Notes under the pieces: model-generated
Databases searched by the model: none
Seen by the model: only the letters and a program-made list of their open reading frames with translations
Told to the model about the DNA's origin: nothing
Assembly: GCF_964204645.1 (NCBI RefSeq)
Contig: NC_134032.1
Location: 10,904,275-10,968,274, forward strand
Source: Tubulanus polymorphus
Taxonomy: Eukaryota > Nemertea > Palaeonemertea > Tubulaniformes > Tubulanidae
Direction of reading: 5' to 3'
Length of the DNA: 64,000 nucleotides
Program-made: the position numbers and the translations under genes
Part shown: in pieces, positions 48,117 to 60,800 of the stretch
How positions within the stretch are numbered: position 1 is the stretch's first letter
How the letters are laid out: each line of letters begins with the position of its first letter

Positions 48117-50318
48117 ATGACTGCAATCTTCTACGGGATGCTATTGGGAGTCGCGTTCGTGTTGGCGCCGGTGGTAGCAATGGCGGAACCTCCCGTCTTG
48201 TCGGACTCAAAACCAAGTAAAACGTGTTTATTTTTAAAAGCAGTGTTAGCGTCTATAATTTTCGGTGATGGTAAAACAAACGGCACCAAACATATATAAA
48301 TTTATGTACACAAAGTCCAACAAAGCATTCAGTGTTATAAATACTTTTTGAATTTTTTTATTATTGAATTATTATTATTATTTCAAAAGGGAAAAAATTA
48401 ATAATTTACCAACCTATACATGCTTTTTTCAGGCACAGTATATATTAGTAGCCTATCCGGTGACAGCTAGAATCTATGAATATAGCGCTAATCTATTGAA
48501 TTCGTCAAATCCCAGAGAAGTCATGATTTTTCCAATTTTTAGTGTGTTTGATAAAGAACGATGTTGTTCTCGTGCTGGACCAGAGTGGAAGTTTGAAAAA
48601 CGGAATAAATGGACAAGGACCAGACAACATACCGACTGTCAGGAAAGCAACGGAAGACATCGTCAGGGGCTTGCCGCTTCCTAAAGCTAAAGGCGATTCC
48701 GCAATTTACGAGGTAACAATAAAATGTTGAAAGCACATCGCACATGTACAGGAAAACACTGAAACAGGAGACATGAACATGTTTCCCTATGTCATCACGA
48801 GAGCCGAGAAATATGGTTTTGAGAACATTTTGTTTCCGAGATCAAACATGTTTGTTTCCGTGTTTCTGTATTTTCCTGCGTCGTGTGCGATTGGCTTGAA
48901 GCTTATGGAAGGCTTACCGGTCTACCGGTCAACCATTGGTTTAGGATTAAAAATACGAATTAAGCGAAAGTAACTAAACAAAAAATCTCTGAGTTTAACT
49001 TAACTTGACCAATCTGAATACTTTATGAATAATTCTGAATAAATATAAGCTTTAACTGGTAATTCATTTTAGATTTTTTTTCTAAATCATCTTTTAGGTA
49101 GAAGTGTATAGGTGGTCATATCTATACGGTATTTCCATATCAATAATGTACTAAATTGTTTTTTGTTCAGGTCGGGGTGTACATGTTTTCGGGAGCTGAT
49201 GAACAGCTCATAGTTCAACAAATGACCGAGTTGCAAACGACGCAAGACGTTGATAATATCGTGACTAAAATCGATAATGCAAAAATTAACCACGGCCAGA
49301 CACATACAGATACAGCGCTGAAGAATGTCCGAGAACAGGTAGATAAATATTATAGTCTCAGAAAATACCACCTGTAACCACATCCCAATCCAGCGATAAA
49401 GTACAACATCTGTTATGAGTTATGGACTCGCAAGTAATCGAGATCCGTTGGATGCGGAGTCTCAGAATTAGTTAATTTTACGAATCTTTCCAAAAACGGA
49501 CCATTTCAACTCAATAAAAACTGGGATCTAAATAAAAGTCAACTTGCTGAATATCTCGGCGATCATCACTCACTATGTTCTTCCATCATACTTTTAAAAT
49601 TGAATAAACAAATTAGTTATTGTCACATGATTTGGCATCGTCGCATGCCAGGGTTTGGTTGCCTTTGCACTATTGGTGATGCAACCAAATCCATCCTGGT
49701 AGTACTTGTCGAGAGAGATGCGTAAGAATCTTGACCATCATGTGCTGCTCCCGAATGGTGAATATGAGAACTAATTCACTTCTCACATGTCGCAGTAAGA
49801 AAATCGAAAATCTTCACTATCACGTGCTGCCCCTATATAAACCATTGGCGGTGAATGCATGAACTAATCGAGTACTCGCATGCCACTGTAAGAATATTGA
49901 TCTGTGTAGAATTCTGCCCATTGAATCTGTGTATTTTCCCTAGAAATTCCCCCAAATCATCATACAATATTTCATTCACTTTCAGATGTTGCCGAACAGT
50001 CGCCCAGACGTGAACAACACGGTCGTATTGATCACAGACGGCGAAATTTACAAAGGGAACGAGTTCATTAATATCGCAGAAGGCTTGTTGCTCGAGCAGG
50101 CGGATAAACTACGAAGCCCCAACACCCGCATCATCGGGGTCGGGGTCGGAGCAAAACTGCCGGAATTCAGAGAGCAGTTGAAGAAAGTGGTCAGTCGTCC
50201 GGTGAGCGAAAACTACTTCGAAATAAAAGATTGGGAAAACGTCAAGAATTATATGGGGGAAGCGATCACGGCCACTTTGATATGCCCCCCGCCGTGCCGA
50301 ATGAAATCATACAAATGA
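48117..50318 (+). CDS. Secreted vWA-domain protein, type 2 (copy 2)
   Basis: Spliced CDS of 256 codons: 48117-48216, 48543-48712, 49171-49338, 49986-50318, after a noncoding exon ending at 47930 with an acceptor at 48106. The 5' leader before the ATG has four extra bases (ctgaaagaaa). The protein keeps the signal peptide, full MIDAS and the CPPPCRMKSYK tail; differences from copy 1 are minor (VVAMA for VAAMA, DNAK for DDAK, RSPN for RGPN). It sits 10 kb downstream of type 1, in the same direction, with its own promoter and poly(A) signal. Confidence 0.88.
48736..48891. mobile_element. MITE in intron 3 of vWA type 2 (copy 2)
   Basis: Same element and position as 19723-19877. Confidence 0.65.
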
Positions 50319-50379
50319 ATCCTTTATCTGTTCATCTATATTCAGTCGTATTCCGATGAAACGTCATATGAAATCAAAC

Positions 50380-50385
50380 AATAAA
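50380..50385 (+). terminator. Poly(A) signal, vWA type 2 copy 2
   Basis: AATAAA 62 bp after the stop codon. 50386-51400 is collinear with 21370-22389 and shows no gene. Confidence 0.7.
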
Positions 50386-51431
50386 CGTAAACATTTACAA
50401 AAAAATCACTTTGTTATGGTTATCTCGTCTGGAGTTCATATCATATTCGCCCCTGAAATATTACGGCAGAACGTGGCAGTCAAGGTCAAACGAAGCTCAA
50501 TATTCTTACTCAACTTCATCTCAATTTAGATTAATTTCATAAGGAAGCATGTTTTAGGAATATTAAGTAACAGAACAAAAAATGAAAATTGAGAAGGCTT
50601 TCACATGAGGGCCAAGCAAAGGCCGCTACAGCCAGCACCCAAGGAAAAACAAAAAGATAGAAAAGAAGAGAAGAGAGAAAGGACAATAAAAAAAGAATGA
50701 GGCCGAGTTAAGCGTGAGAGAGCCGTTTTGTTACAATATCATTGATCACTTGAGTCAAATTAACTTAGGGTCATTGCGGACAACCTTCGCGCTCGTATCG
50801 AGCTGAAATCTAAGATGATATTTTTCTTACAGAGTACTTTTTTCAAGCTAGTTACTTTTTCTCAATTTCGACAAATCAAGGTATCTTAAAGGATGAAGGA
50901 ATGGGATCGATGGTATACGTTCATGAGAATTTAGTTACATAGTGAATATTCAGTAAAGATCGGTAATGTACTGTGCAGGAGAAATTTAAAAAAACCGTTC
51001 AACTGCTGGAAAAGGGTAAAATTGTCATACCACAGCGGAAATTGCACCAAAATAAACAACCTAACTTTTCCCGTAATTAAGTATGTTCCTGGAAAAAATC
51101 CCATTCATATCAATGAATTATAATCAATGAAAAGCTTTGTTATCAACTTTCACTGAAAATATTACAAAAAAAAACTCATTCGATAAAATCAGACATCATT
51201 TACCAAATCAAGAGGCCCCGCACATTAACAACGAGATGAAATGTTATTTGCACGGTGCGAAAAAATTGCTTATCGTTTAAATGAAAATCGCAACCCCCGA
51301 CCTGACTCTAAATGCAACTTCACCATACCTACTAGAGACAAATTTGGGCGAAATAAACGAAACCCTAATGTCACGTGTTAGCATCAACGCATTCTCCCTC
51401 GATAGGGATTCGTACCTGGTGGCACCGCTTA

Positions 51432-51677
51432 TAGGGCGAACTTCGGTTATCGGAGTTAGTCGACTATAGTCGAACTAAACGAAACCAAATGTCCGTTAGT
51501 CGGAACTATCGTCCGGATATGGTCGACCACGGGATTGGGCACGGTCGCTGTAGTTCCGACCCATTTCCATGGCCGAAAGTGTGAAATTTTACGTTGCGAC
51601 CGAACTATGGTTACCGAGCGTTCGGATATTAGTTCCGACCACTAGTCGACTAGCTACGAAAACCGAAGTTGGCCCTA
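51432..51677. mobile_element. MITE inside SINE fragments (copy 2)
   Basis: Counterpart of 22430-22665. The flanks here are gctta and ttgcag, showing a possible TA duplication at the ends. Confidence 0.7.
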
Positions 51678-51810
51678 TTGCAGTGGCAGCCCCGATGTCA
51701 TCAGGGTCCTCTTATTATGTTTATTTGATTGGTTGATTTGGTGTGATTTGATTTTGTGTCCCTTACAAATCGATCACGCCTTCCGGGAACGAAACAGGGG
51801 GTTCGATTTT
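51678..51810 (+). mobile_element. SINE fragment with body (copy 2)
   Basis: Head cagtggcagccccgatgtca followed by a body containing tgtgtcccttacaaatcgat, matching the SINE at 4722-4950. About 100 bp of this body is absent from the copy 1 counterpart near 22700. Confidence 0.6.
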
Positions 51811-52096
51811 GAAATCGGAAATAAGAGTATAGCCACTGAGACAGCATTTCGAGCAAGACGGTGAAATAATTGGAGGTGTTTCATACAGATCAATCAAATG
51901 ACTTGTTTAAATCTATTCACAAGCAACATGTATAGTAACGAACCACACGCAAAGTAAGTACTGAAGATTATCATAAATCTACGGTTGTTCTGGATACGAT
52001 ATGTATTACAAATGTTTTATATCGTGTTCGACTAAATACGTATTTTCTCAAGAGGCATCTACTTCAATCAGCGCACAATTTGACTCCGGCGTCTGC

Positions 52097-53113
52097 TCAT
52101 TTCCTTCGCGGGCAACCTTTGAACGCAAGCGATCGGAACTTTTTACTAGACAAACAGTAAACAACGAAATTGACGGAGGAATCAAGTTGAACAAACAGAG
52201 AGGCCACAAAGTAGAAATTAAGATTTGGGATAAAACCTTTGAACTTGAAAAAGTGAATTAGTAACTTGTGTAAAGCCATTGGCATTTCGAGTAAAGCAAA
52301 AGTTGTTACAACTGAAATCGCTAGTATAACAGGTTGATTATCACTGATTTTATGAGTGCTCATTTCGGAGCGTCTTTTAGACGCTATATACAGAGAAAAT
52401 ATTAGAATTACATTTGCAAGAGCTATTCCAAAAAATGGTGCAAATACTCCCGATATGTGTATCACGTTAACCGTCTTTTTAATTCGGAGAGGGCGATTTA
52501 CTGCTGTCCAAAGATTTCCTCCAAACGGGCAAAGAACGCTAACCATTGCAACATCTCTAGTAAAATATTGCCAGACTTGAGAAGCGACACTCAAAATAAC
52601 GATCAATAATAAACAAATGTTACACGTCGATTTAGTGCAGATAATCCTAGATTTTAATGGAAAGAACACGACAATTAATCGTTCTAAACTGATCAACATT
52701 GTCAGTAGATTCCTAATCATTTTAGAAATTTCTTGCACCAGGTTTGTGTGGCGGAGGAGAAATGGACCGATGAAATCGGTGTGTTCTAAGTAATAGACGT
52801 TCCGGCCGTACGTAAGCATGCCATCGGCATATCTTCCAGACTTTGCAATAGCCGTACCCAATAGAAACATATTATCCGCTATCGTTAGCAGACGTAAAAT
52901 GTAATACGTGGTTATTGCACTTTTAAAACGAAAGAGAACGAAATGTGTGTAAATATTAAGGAAGAATCCCGTAGTCCACACTACAGGTGAACAGTAAACG
53001 AGCACAATTATTCTGTTGGCGATTTCCTTACTGAATGGACAATCTTTTTCAACCGTAGCATTTGTCCATGATGCATTTCCGCCGTCACTAATCGTCGGTG
53101 TTTCCAGCAACAT
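52097..53113 (-). CDS. Rhodopsin-like GPCR, paralog A (copy 2)
   Basis: 338-codon single-exon frame almost identical to 23006-24022: the same seven hydrophobic segments, N13 and N18 glycosylation sites, D80 in TM2, ER at 144-145 and NFVVY in TM7. The visible protein difference is V66 to A in the first intracellular loop/TM2 edge. Intactness in both copies, beside a broken paralog in both, suggests A is the functional gene. Confidence 0.88.
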   Translation of the reverse strand: MLLETPTISDGGNASWTNATVEKDCPFSKEIANRIIVLVYCSPVVWTTGFFLNIYTHFVLFRFKSAITTYYILRLLTIADNMFLLGTAIAKSGRYADGMLTYGRNVYYLEHTDFIGPFLLRHTNLVQEISKMIRNLLTMLISLERLIVVFFPLKSRIICTKSTCNICLLLIVILSVASQVWQYFTRDVAMVSVLCPFGGNLWTAVNRPLRIKKTVNVIHISGVFAPFFGIALANVILIFSLYIASKRRSEMSTHKISDNQPVILAISVVTTFALLEMPMALHKLLIHFFKFKGFIPNLNFYFVASLFVQLDSSVNFVVYCLSSKKFRSLAFKGCPRRK

Positions 53114-53817
53114 ACCGAGCGAGAAAACCTATACGTAACGAGTCCGCGTCTAATTTACTTTCTATACAAATCATAAAATAATCACCGAATGGCTGCGCAC
53201 ACGTCTTTAACTCTTAGAAAGCAAGGTTAATCGTACCTAATTTGCATCGCTTCCTCGACACAGCGCATTCATTCAAAGCAACTTGTTCATTCATCTTTTC
53301 AGACTTATATCGCCGTTTATAATTTTGTTGAAGCGCGTCTGACATAAATCAAATATATACATATTTATAATCTGACATCGACCGCAGTCAAAATGTTACT
53401 GTCTATCAACGTTGTGACATCGACTAATACCTCCAAATATCATTAGCAGATTTAAAATTCCCTTTACCCAGCCGAGCTGGAAGTGACTGGTTCGCGGCGC
53501 TCCGTAACCGCGTGTAGGCCTGCTGAGAGTTTGCGCCAAACGGGCTGACGAAAGCGATATACCGCTGGCACTAAGGTTCCTAATGAAGTATTCCCCCAGA
53601 AGGACATTTAATAGATGCATTTCGTTTTATTACTTTATTAATTTGTATTTTGGTTTTATAAGGACTGTGTATGCTAAACCAAAGACTATGTAGAGGAAAA
53701 GCAATTCTTTTGGTTCGTGCATTCATTTCTGCTTGGAGTAATCGGTCTGATTACGTAAAGATGTCAATTGTTATATGATAGGCCATGCAAATCTTTCATA
53801 TCAATCGTTTATATTTA

Positions 53818-54868
53818 TCAGTCCGCAATTTGACTCCGGAATCTTTTAATTTTTCGTCGCGGGCAACCTTTGAATGCGAGTAATCTGAATCTCTTACTAG
53901 ACAAACTGTAAACAATAAAATTGACTGAGGAATCAAGCTGAACAAACAGAGACGCTACAACGTAGAAATTAAGATTTGGGATAAAACCTCTGAACTTGAA
54001 AAAGTGAATCAGTAACTTGTGCAAGGCCATTGGCATTTCGAGTAAAGCAAACGTTGTTACAATAGAAATCGCTAGTAAAACAGCTTGATTATCATTAATT
54101 TTTTGAGTGCTCATTTCGGTGCGTCTTTTAGACGCTATATACAAAGAAAATACTAGAATTATATTTGCAAGAGCTATTCCGAAAAATGTTACAAATACGC
54201 CTAATAAGTGCGTCAGGTGCGTTAATTATCTTAACTATTCGGAGAGGGCGGCGTACCAAAACCCAAAGATCTCCTCTAAATGGGCAAAAAACCCTAATCT
54301 TTGTGATGTCTCTAGTGAAATACTGCCAGCCTTGAGAAGTCACACTCAAAATAACTATCAGTGATAAACAAATGTTACACGTCGATTTAGTACAGATAAT
54401 CCTAGATTTTAATGGAAAGAACACGACAATTAATCGTTCTAAACTGATCAACATTATAAGCAGATTCCTTATCATTTTCGAAATTTCTTGCACCAGGTTT
54501 GTGTGACGGGCTAGAAATGGACCAAGGAAACTGACGTTATCTAAGTAATAGATTTCTTGGCCGTACGTAAGCATGCTGTGGAAATATCTTCCAGACTTTG
54601 AAACAGCTGTACCCAATAGAAACATATTATCCGCTATCGTTAGCAGACGTAAAATGTAATACGTGGTTATTACACTTTTGAAACGAAAGAGAACGAAATA
54701 CGTGTAAATATTAAGTACAAATCCCGTAGTCCACACGACAGGTGAACAGTAAAGGAGCACAATTATTCTGTTGGCGATTTCTTTATTGAACGGACAATCT
54801 TTTCCAACTGTAGCGTTTAGCCATGACGCATTTCCGCCGTCACTAATCGTCGGTGTTTTCAGCAACAT
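53818..54868 (-). pseudogene. GPCR paralog B, frameshifted in TM5 region (copy 2)
   Basis: The start region is in frame here (ATG at 54866-54868; the frame can also extend upstream to an ATG at 55034-55036). It stays open through TM4 but a 4-nt gain at about 54217-54222 (gcgtcaggtgcgttaatt against gcgtcaggttaatt in copy 1) shifts the frame before TM5. The C-terminal half, TM5 to tail, remains open in the other frame (53818-54144 and beyond). The break is different from that in copy 1. Confidence 0.7.
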
Positions 54869-55856
54869 ACCGAACGAGAGTCCGCGTCTGATATACTTTC
54901 GACGATTAATGAAATAATCAGTGAATGGTCGCACACACGTTCTCACTAGTAGAATCCCGGAAAAAAGGTTAATCCTATCTAATTTACATCGCTTCCTCGA
55001 CACAGCGCAATCGTTTGAAGCAACATTTTCATTCATCTATTAATTCGTATACCATAATCTGTATGTCTGATATAATTCAAATATAGACATATTTATATTC
55101 TGACGTAGACCGCAGTCAGAATGTTTCTATTTATCAACGTACGACGTTTGTACTAATATCGATGAATTGTAACTTTCAGATATTAGCAGATTCAATATTC
55201 CTTTTACAGTCCAGAGCTTAAGGTTGCGCTCAGTATACTGCGTGTAGACCTACTGAGAGCTCGCGTCAAAACATGTGTCGCAATATGTACCACTGGCACT
55301 CAGATTCATTGAAGACTCAGAACGACGAAGAATCGTTGACATTCAAAAGCGACAAACAGGTATCGACCCAATACATGATGATGGCACTAGTGACTTCAAC
55401 GATCTCATCATAAAGTTGTATACCACTATTACTTCATAACCATACAATGCACCTACATACAAATTTGTATTGTATACAAATTTTTCTCTATTAGGCAATA
55501 GGATAGGCTCGTATGCTGGGCTGCTGCATCTTCGTGGGAAAACATATTCTAAATTTTTTCAGACAATTCATCATATTCAAAGAAAATGAATTCACTCGGC
55601 AACGTGCAGCTTTAATGACAGTGTATACACATTTCGCTACAACAAGTTGGTTGCCTTTCAAATTCTGCGCACCTGCATTCGCAATCAGAATACTAACTTT
55701 TCTTATATTTCAAACTAGTTCTCAACAAAGCTTTATATAATTTACTTTTTGATAGAATTTCAGGCACTAGTAAAATGGGTCTACTTTGTGTCAACGAAAG
55801 ATATTAAACATAGCCGCAAAGCAGCGATATCGGGTTTTCTGACTTGAAATGAAAGC

Positions 55857-56530
55857 CGCATACCGGGGTATGAATCATTGAAACTTTCGCAACCCGGGTA
55901 AAAATACTTGAAACCCTCGCATACCGGGAAAAATCTTTGAAACCCTCGCATACCGGGATAAGAATCATTGAAACCCTCGCATACTGGGGTAAGAATCATT
56001 GAAACCCTCGCATACCGGGGTAAGAATCATTGAAACTTCGGCAAACCGGGTAAAAATCATTGAAACCCTCGCATACCGGGGTAAAAATCTTTGAAACCCT
56101 CGCATACCGGGGTAAAAATCTTTGAAACCCTCGCATATCGGGGTAAGAATCATTGAAACCCTCGCATACCGGGGTAAGAATCATTGAAACCCTCGCATAC
56201 CGGGGTAAAAATCTTTGAAACCCTCGCATACCGGGGTAAAAATCTTTGAAACCCTCGCATATCGGGGTAAGAATCATTGAAACCCTCGCATACCGGGGTA
56301 AGAATCATTGAAACCCTCGCATACCGGGGTAAAAATCTTTGAAACCCTCGCATACCGGGGCAGGAATCATTGAAACCCTCGCATACCGGGGTAAGAATCA
56401 TTGAAACCCTCGCATACCGGGGTAAGAATAATTGAAAGACACGCATACCGGGGTATGAATCATTGAAACCCACGCATACCGGGGTAAGAATCATTGAAAC
56501 CCTCGCATACCGGGGTAAGAATCATTGAAA
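55857..56530. repeat. 31-bp VNTR, copy 2
   Basis: About 22 units of the repeat seen at 26770-27290. A higher-order step of four units is visible: the variant tcgcatatcg occurs at 56131 and again at 56255, exactly 124 bp apart. This indicates recent expansion by duplication of a four-unit block. Confidence 0.95.
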
Positions 56531-56557
56531 TGTAAGAGAATCGGGTTTATACATTTC

Positions 56558-56967
56558 AAGGGCCAGCTTCACAAAAACGGCTCATTTGCGAGCTGAACCG
56601 AGGGTTGGTCAATAATGCGAGCGTTTCAATCAGTTTTTAGAAGCCTGCAGTTTCATAGAATGAGTTTAGAATATTTAATCCCAGGGATCAGTTCACAGTG
56701 ATGGCTTTAGGTTTGAGACCAGTCCAAGACCAGTTTCGCTCTATATACTGGTCTTAAGTTGTTAGATTGGTTATCTAACAACTCGAGACCGGTCTAAGCC
56801 CATTTCGGACAACATTGTGCAACTGTCCCCTTGGATCCGATTCACAAATATGATACATGAATTGTTTTTGTCAAACTCCACCCTCGGCTTAGTTTAATTT
56901 CATAAAACTTTACTCCAATCAATTTCTTAATCGTGCCGTTGATAATTTTTTATGAAACTGAACCCTT
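56558..56967. mobile_element. MITE with internal hairpin (copy 2)
   Basis: Counterpart of 27317-27726; the gttgttagat hairpin is kept at about 56758. Confidence 0.65.
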
Positions 56968-57394
56968 GGTATGTGATTTATATAGGTTTATCATGTGTGA
57001 CGCCGAGTCTATGAAACTGCTGGCGTCTGTAATCACAACTAAAACAACAGAGAAAACATATATTTATTTCAAATAAAACCATACAACAGTTCATACAAAA
57101 TCAAGTCCAAGTCCCATGATAAAGAATCCTGTTGATGTATCAGCTATTAGATTTTTGATCGTGGGGCACGTCTTGGCACATCGTACAAAATAGATCAATT
57201 TACATTATTAATCATTAAGCAAATTAATTCAAGTTCACCCGGAACAAAACAGTTGAACCGGGTCCTGGGATGCAAACAATTACAAACATAATGCTATTAC
57301 ATGGAGCGCGTTAAGTATCCAACGCCCTTGATCCATCTCAGAAAGGCCATCATTAATCCTCAATTCAATTTTCAGTGGCAATCAAAATGAGATT

Positions 57395-57680
57395 GAAACC
57401 CACTATATATAAATCTAATTAAAATCAAAAGACGTTTCGGAGTCTCTCTAGAGACCATCGTGAAGAAATAACTAGAACACAGGGAAAATATAGAGGAAAG
57501 AACATGTTAATTGAGAAGTAGAGAAAGTAGGTTATTTTGTGCTTATAGGTTGAGAGGTTTTGTTATTTTGTGCGTAGGTTGTTCTAGTTATTTCTTCATT
57601 CACTCCATCTATCTCTTGATTTTGAAGAAAAATGAATAAATTTCGTGCTTAATCACTTGAATTTCTATATAGTGGGTTCC
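57395..57680. mobile_element. Inverted-repeat element, 286 bp (copy 2)
   Basis: Counterpart of 28154-28439 with the inner 19-bp inverted pair unchanged. Confidence 0.6.
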
Positions 57681-57889
57681 AATATCATTCTTATAATCTA
57701 TTACCCCCGTATGAGGCTATGGGAGCTGCTCATTCTTCTGGAAAAATGACGTTACAGCTTTGAGACGAATGAGGGGGTGACTCCATTGTTTTTATAGATA
57801 TGTGGTACGCGGTCTATGAAACCATCACAAACAGAACAACCGTAGCCTGCCCAAACCGGCCGGCACAATTAAACAATATTCATTTGGCT

Positions 57890-60800
57890 TAAAACTTCAA
57901 AATAGATCTAGGGATGATAAAGCAGATTTCTGAATAAAATGCAGCATATCGATCTCCCTGCAGGTAGATGGCTGGTCTCTATCAGATGGCCTATTGGTAC
58001 TTACTTCGTCCTGGAATAAAGAGAAAATTGCATCAAGTGGAAATTGTTCTATGAAATATCATAAGTATAGTAGTGATGACATGACAACACAGCAACACAC
58101 ATAGCATTGAGGTAATGACCCGGAAGTTAGTCAGAAAGGAATTACCAGGCATCTTTTGAATGGGGTATATCTGATAAATAATAAGTTCAAGCTCAAGATG
58201 ATGAGGGTTTAGTTTGAATTCAGCTACAGGAAAATAAAAATTTGAAAATAGAAGTAAGATACGTCCTCTAGATGGTCTACATATTGGGCAGCTAGCTGAG
58301 TCCCCTGAAAATAATTAACACCTTCATAGTTCTAACATGGACTCTGCAGGATAGAAGCGATTGAAAATTCACCTTCACTGATTGATGTAGTTCTATGGTG
58401 TTTAATTCTGGTGGAATGAATTAAAATTCTCCACTGTTTCTAGCGCAGAAGTAATTCATTCTATGTGTTGAGCTGGATGATAAAAAAAGAAAGGCTTTTT
58501 TTCAGGAAATGACTTTATACATTTACAGTCTAACAGCTGCTATAGTAAAGAGACTGGAATCTGTAGACATATTTACCTGTACTTGTTCTGAAGTGTGACT
58601 TTCTAAAAGCGATATCCATCATTTACAAATGTTCGGGGAATTCACAATGATTACTGTTCACAGATTTGTCAAAGGTTCCAATTATTTTTCTTCCTTTCAG
58701 CTTTATTCTGTCAATAGAGAATTGATTTTTGCGGAATAAAGAAACATGTCGTGTGAGTTTGCTATTCAGAAAATTACCATCTTTCATACTTGTTTTGATT
58801 ACTGTAGTATATCGTCCACAGTATTTTCCAGTAAAATTGATCACACATGAAAATAATGTACGGAGTAACTAATTGTAAGGTTATTATCAAATTAGAGGAA
58901 AACTCACCCTTTCAAAACTATGGGATGAATTAAGTTTCCATTTTGACTATGCAGACAATTTTAGGCAGGATTTCACCTCTAAGAGCCATATTGCCATGCA
59001 ATTAAGAGCACAGATGATTTCCTGAAAAAAAATGAACGTATAATTGTTGAACCGTACAGTATAACAAGTGAGCACTAGGTTGAATTGTTTAGAGAATATT
59101 ACTTAGTTTCTTTTTTTAAACGAATGATAGCTGTTTCAGCAACTTCTTCACTCATTGACGGTGAATATTCTTTTGGTCTTTACACCTGCAATTCGTGTTG
59201 GATGCATCGCATTCTGGAAGGAGAAAATTATGCCAAAACATGATTATTAGTGTGATGAATAGAATTTGCAGATTGTTTGCGTTCGATTGACAGAAAACCC
59301 ACCAGATGTTTGAGTATAGTTTATCACAATGTGTTGAGTGTATACAGATTTCTGAGGGGGTCTGATGGTGGCTATCGACTGTCCTCTAGGAAAGCATTGA
59401 TACCTGCTGACATTGACCGATCAAAAACCAACCATTTTCCTGACTTTATTCGAAGATACATCTATTGAATCTATTGATAACAGACAAATGTTAAATATAG
59501 TTATAAACTGATAAATCACCACAAATTACTGCGATAAATCAATAGAAAACTCACCGCTTATGAATTGTATCTGATTCTAGAGCGCAAGGTTTACTGTTTG
59601 AACATTGCTAAGGTTCAACTTCATTTTGGCCCCTAAAATACAAATGCTGTATAGACGTATCTCACCCCTGAAAATGTATATATGCATGAGGAACATGAAC
59701 ACCTTGATGATGTTATCTTTGACCAGGATATTGAAAATTCACCTTCACTGATTAATTTAGTACCATTGTGTTTAATTCTGGTAAAACGATTTCAAGTTCT
59801 CAACTGTTTCTATAGCTCAGAAGTAATTCATTCTATTGAACTGGACGGCCATAAAAGAAAAGATTTGTTTAGGAAATGGCGTCATACATTTACAGTCAAA
59901 ACAAACTAGTATAGAGACTGAAATGCGCAGAGATAATTACCGGTACTTGTTCTGGGGTGTGACTATCTAAAAGCGATGTCCATGAAAATGTTCGGTGAAT
60001 TCGAAATGTTTACTGTTTGCAGATTTGTCAAGGGTTCCGTTGATTTCTGGTCCTAAATGTAGGAATGTTAAAAATTGTCAGTTAAATTGCTACGAAGTAA
60101 GCCTAGCAGCTGCAAATTGAGACTCACATCTTGCATCTGACTTTTTTGCAGAAATCTTAGGCTGTGTGTGAGGAGGATCTTCATCAAGTTGATCTTAAGC
60201 GTAGATTCTTGTGCTGTGTAGATTTCATTCTGTAAAGAGAAAATTGATTTGTGGAATAAAGAGATATCACGTGTGAGTCTGCTATTCAGAAAATTACTAT
60301 TTATCTTACTTGTTTCGATTATTGTAGCAGCTTGAGTAGAATTGATTGGGTATTCAGCAGCTGCATTTCTAAAAGCATTCGAGAAATTCACACATAAAAC
60401 TTTATTGAATGATTAATTGTTAGGTCATTTTCAAATTAGAAAACTCACCAGTTCCAATATTTCGGATGAGTTAAGTGCCGTTTTGACCCTGCAGACAATT
60501 GACAGCAGTATTTCACTTCCTATAGCCATAATGTCATAATGTTAGGAGCATTGATGATTTCCTGAAGAAAATGAACACATAGAAAATTTAACCCTTCAGT
60601 TAAAACAAGGGAGTACATGGTAGAATTGTGTTTAGAAAATTACTTAGTTTCTTTAAGAAAATAAGAGCAGTTTCAGGAACGAGCTTCTTCATTATTTGAT
60701 AGGCTGAACATTCTTGATTTTTACAGCTGCAATTTGTGTTTGGTGCATCGCATTCTGGAAAGAGAAAATTATGCCAGGAAATGATTAGTAAAATAGATAG

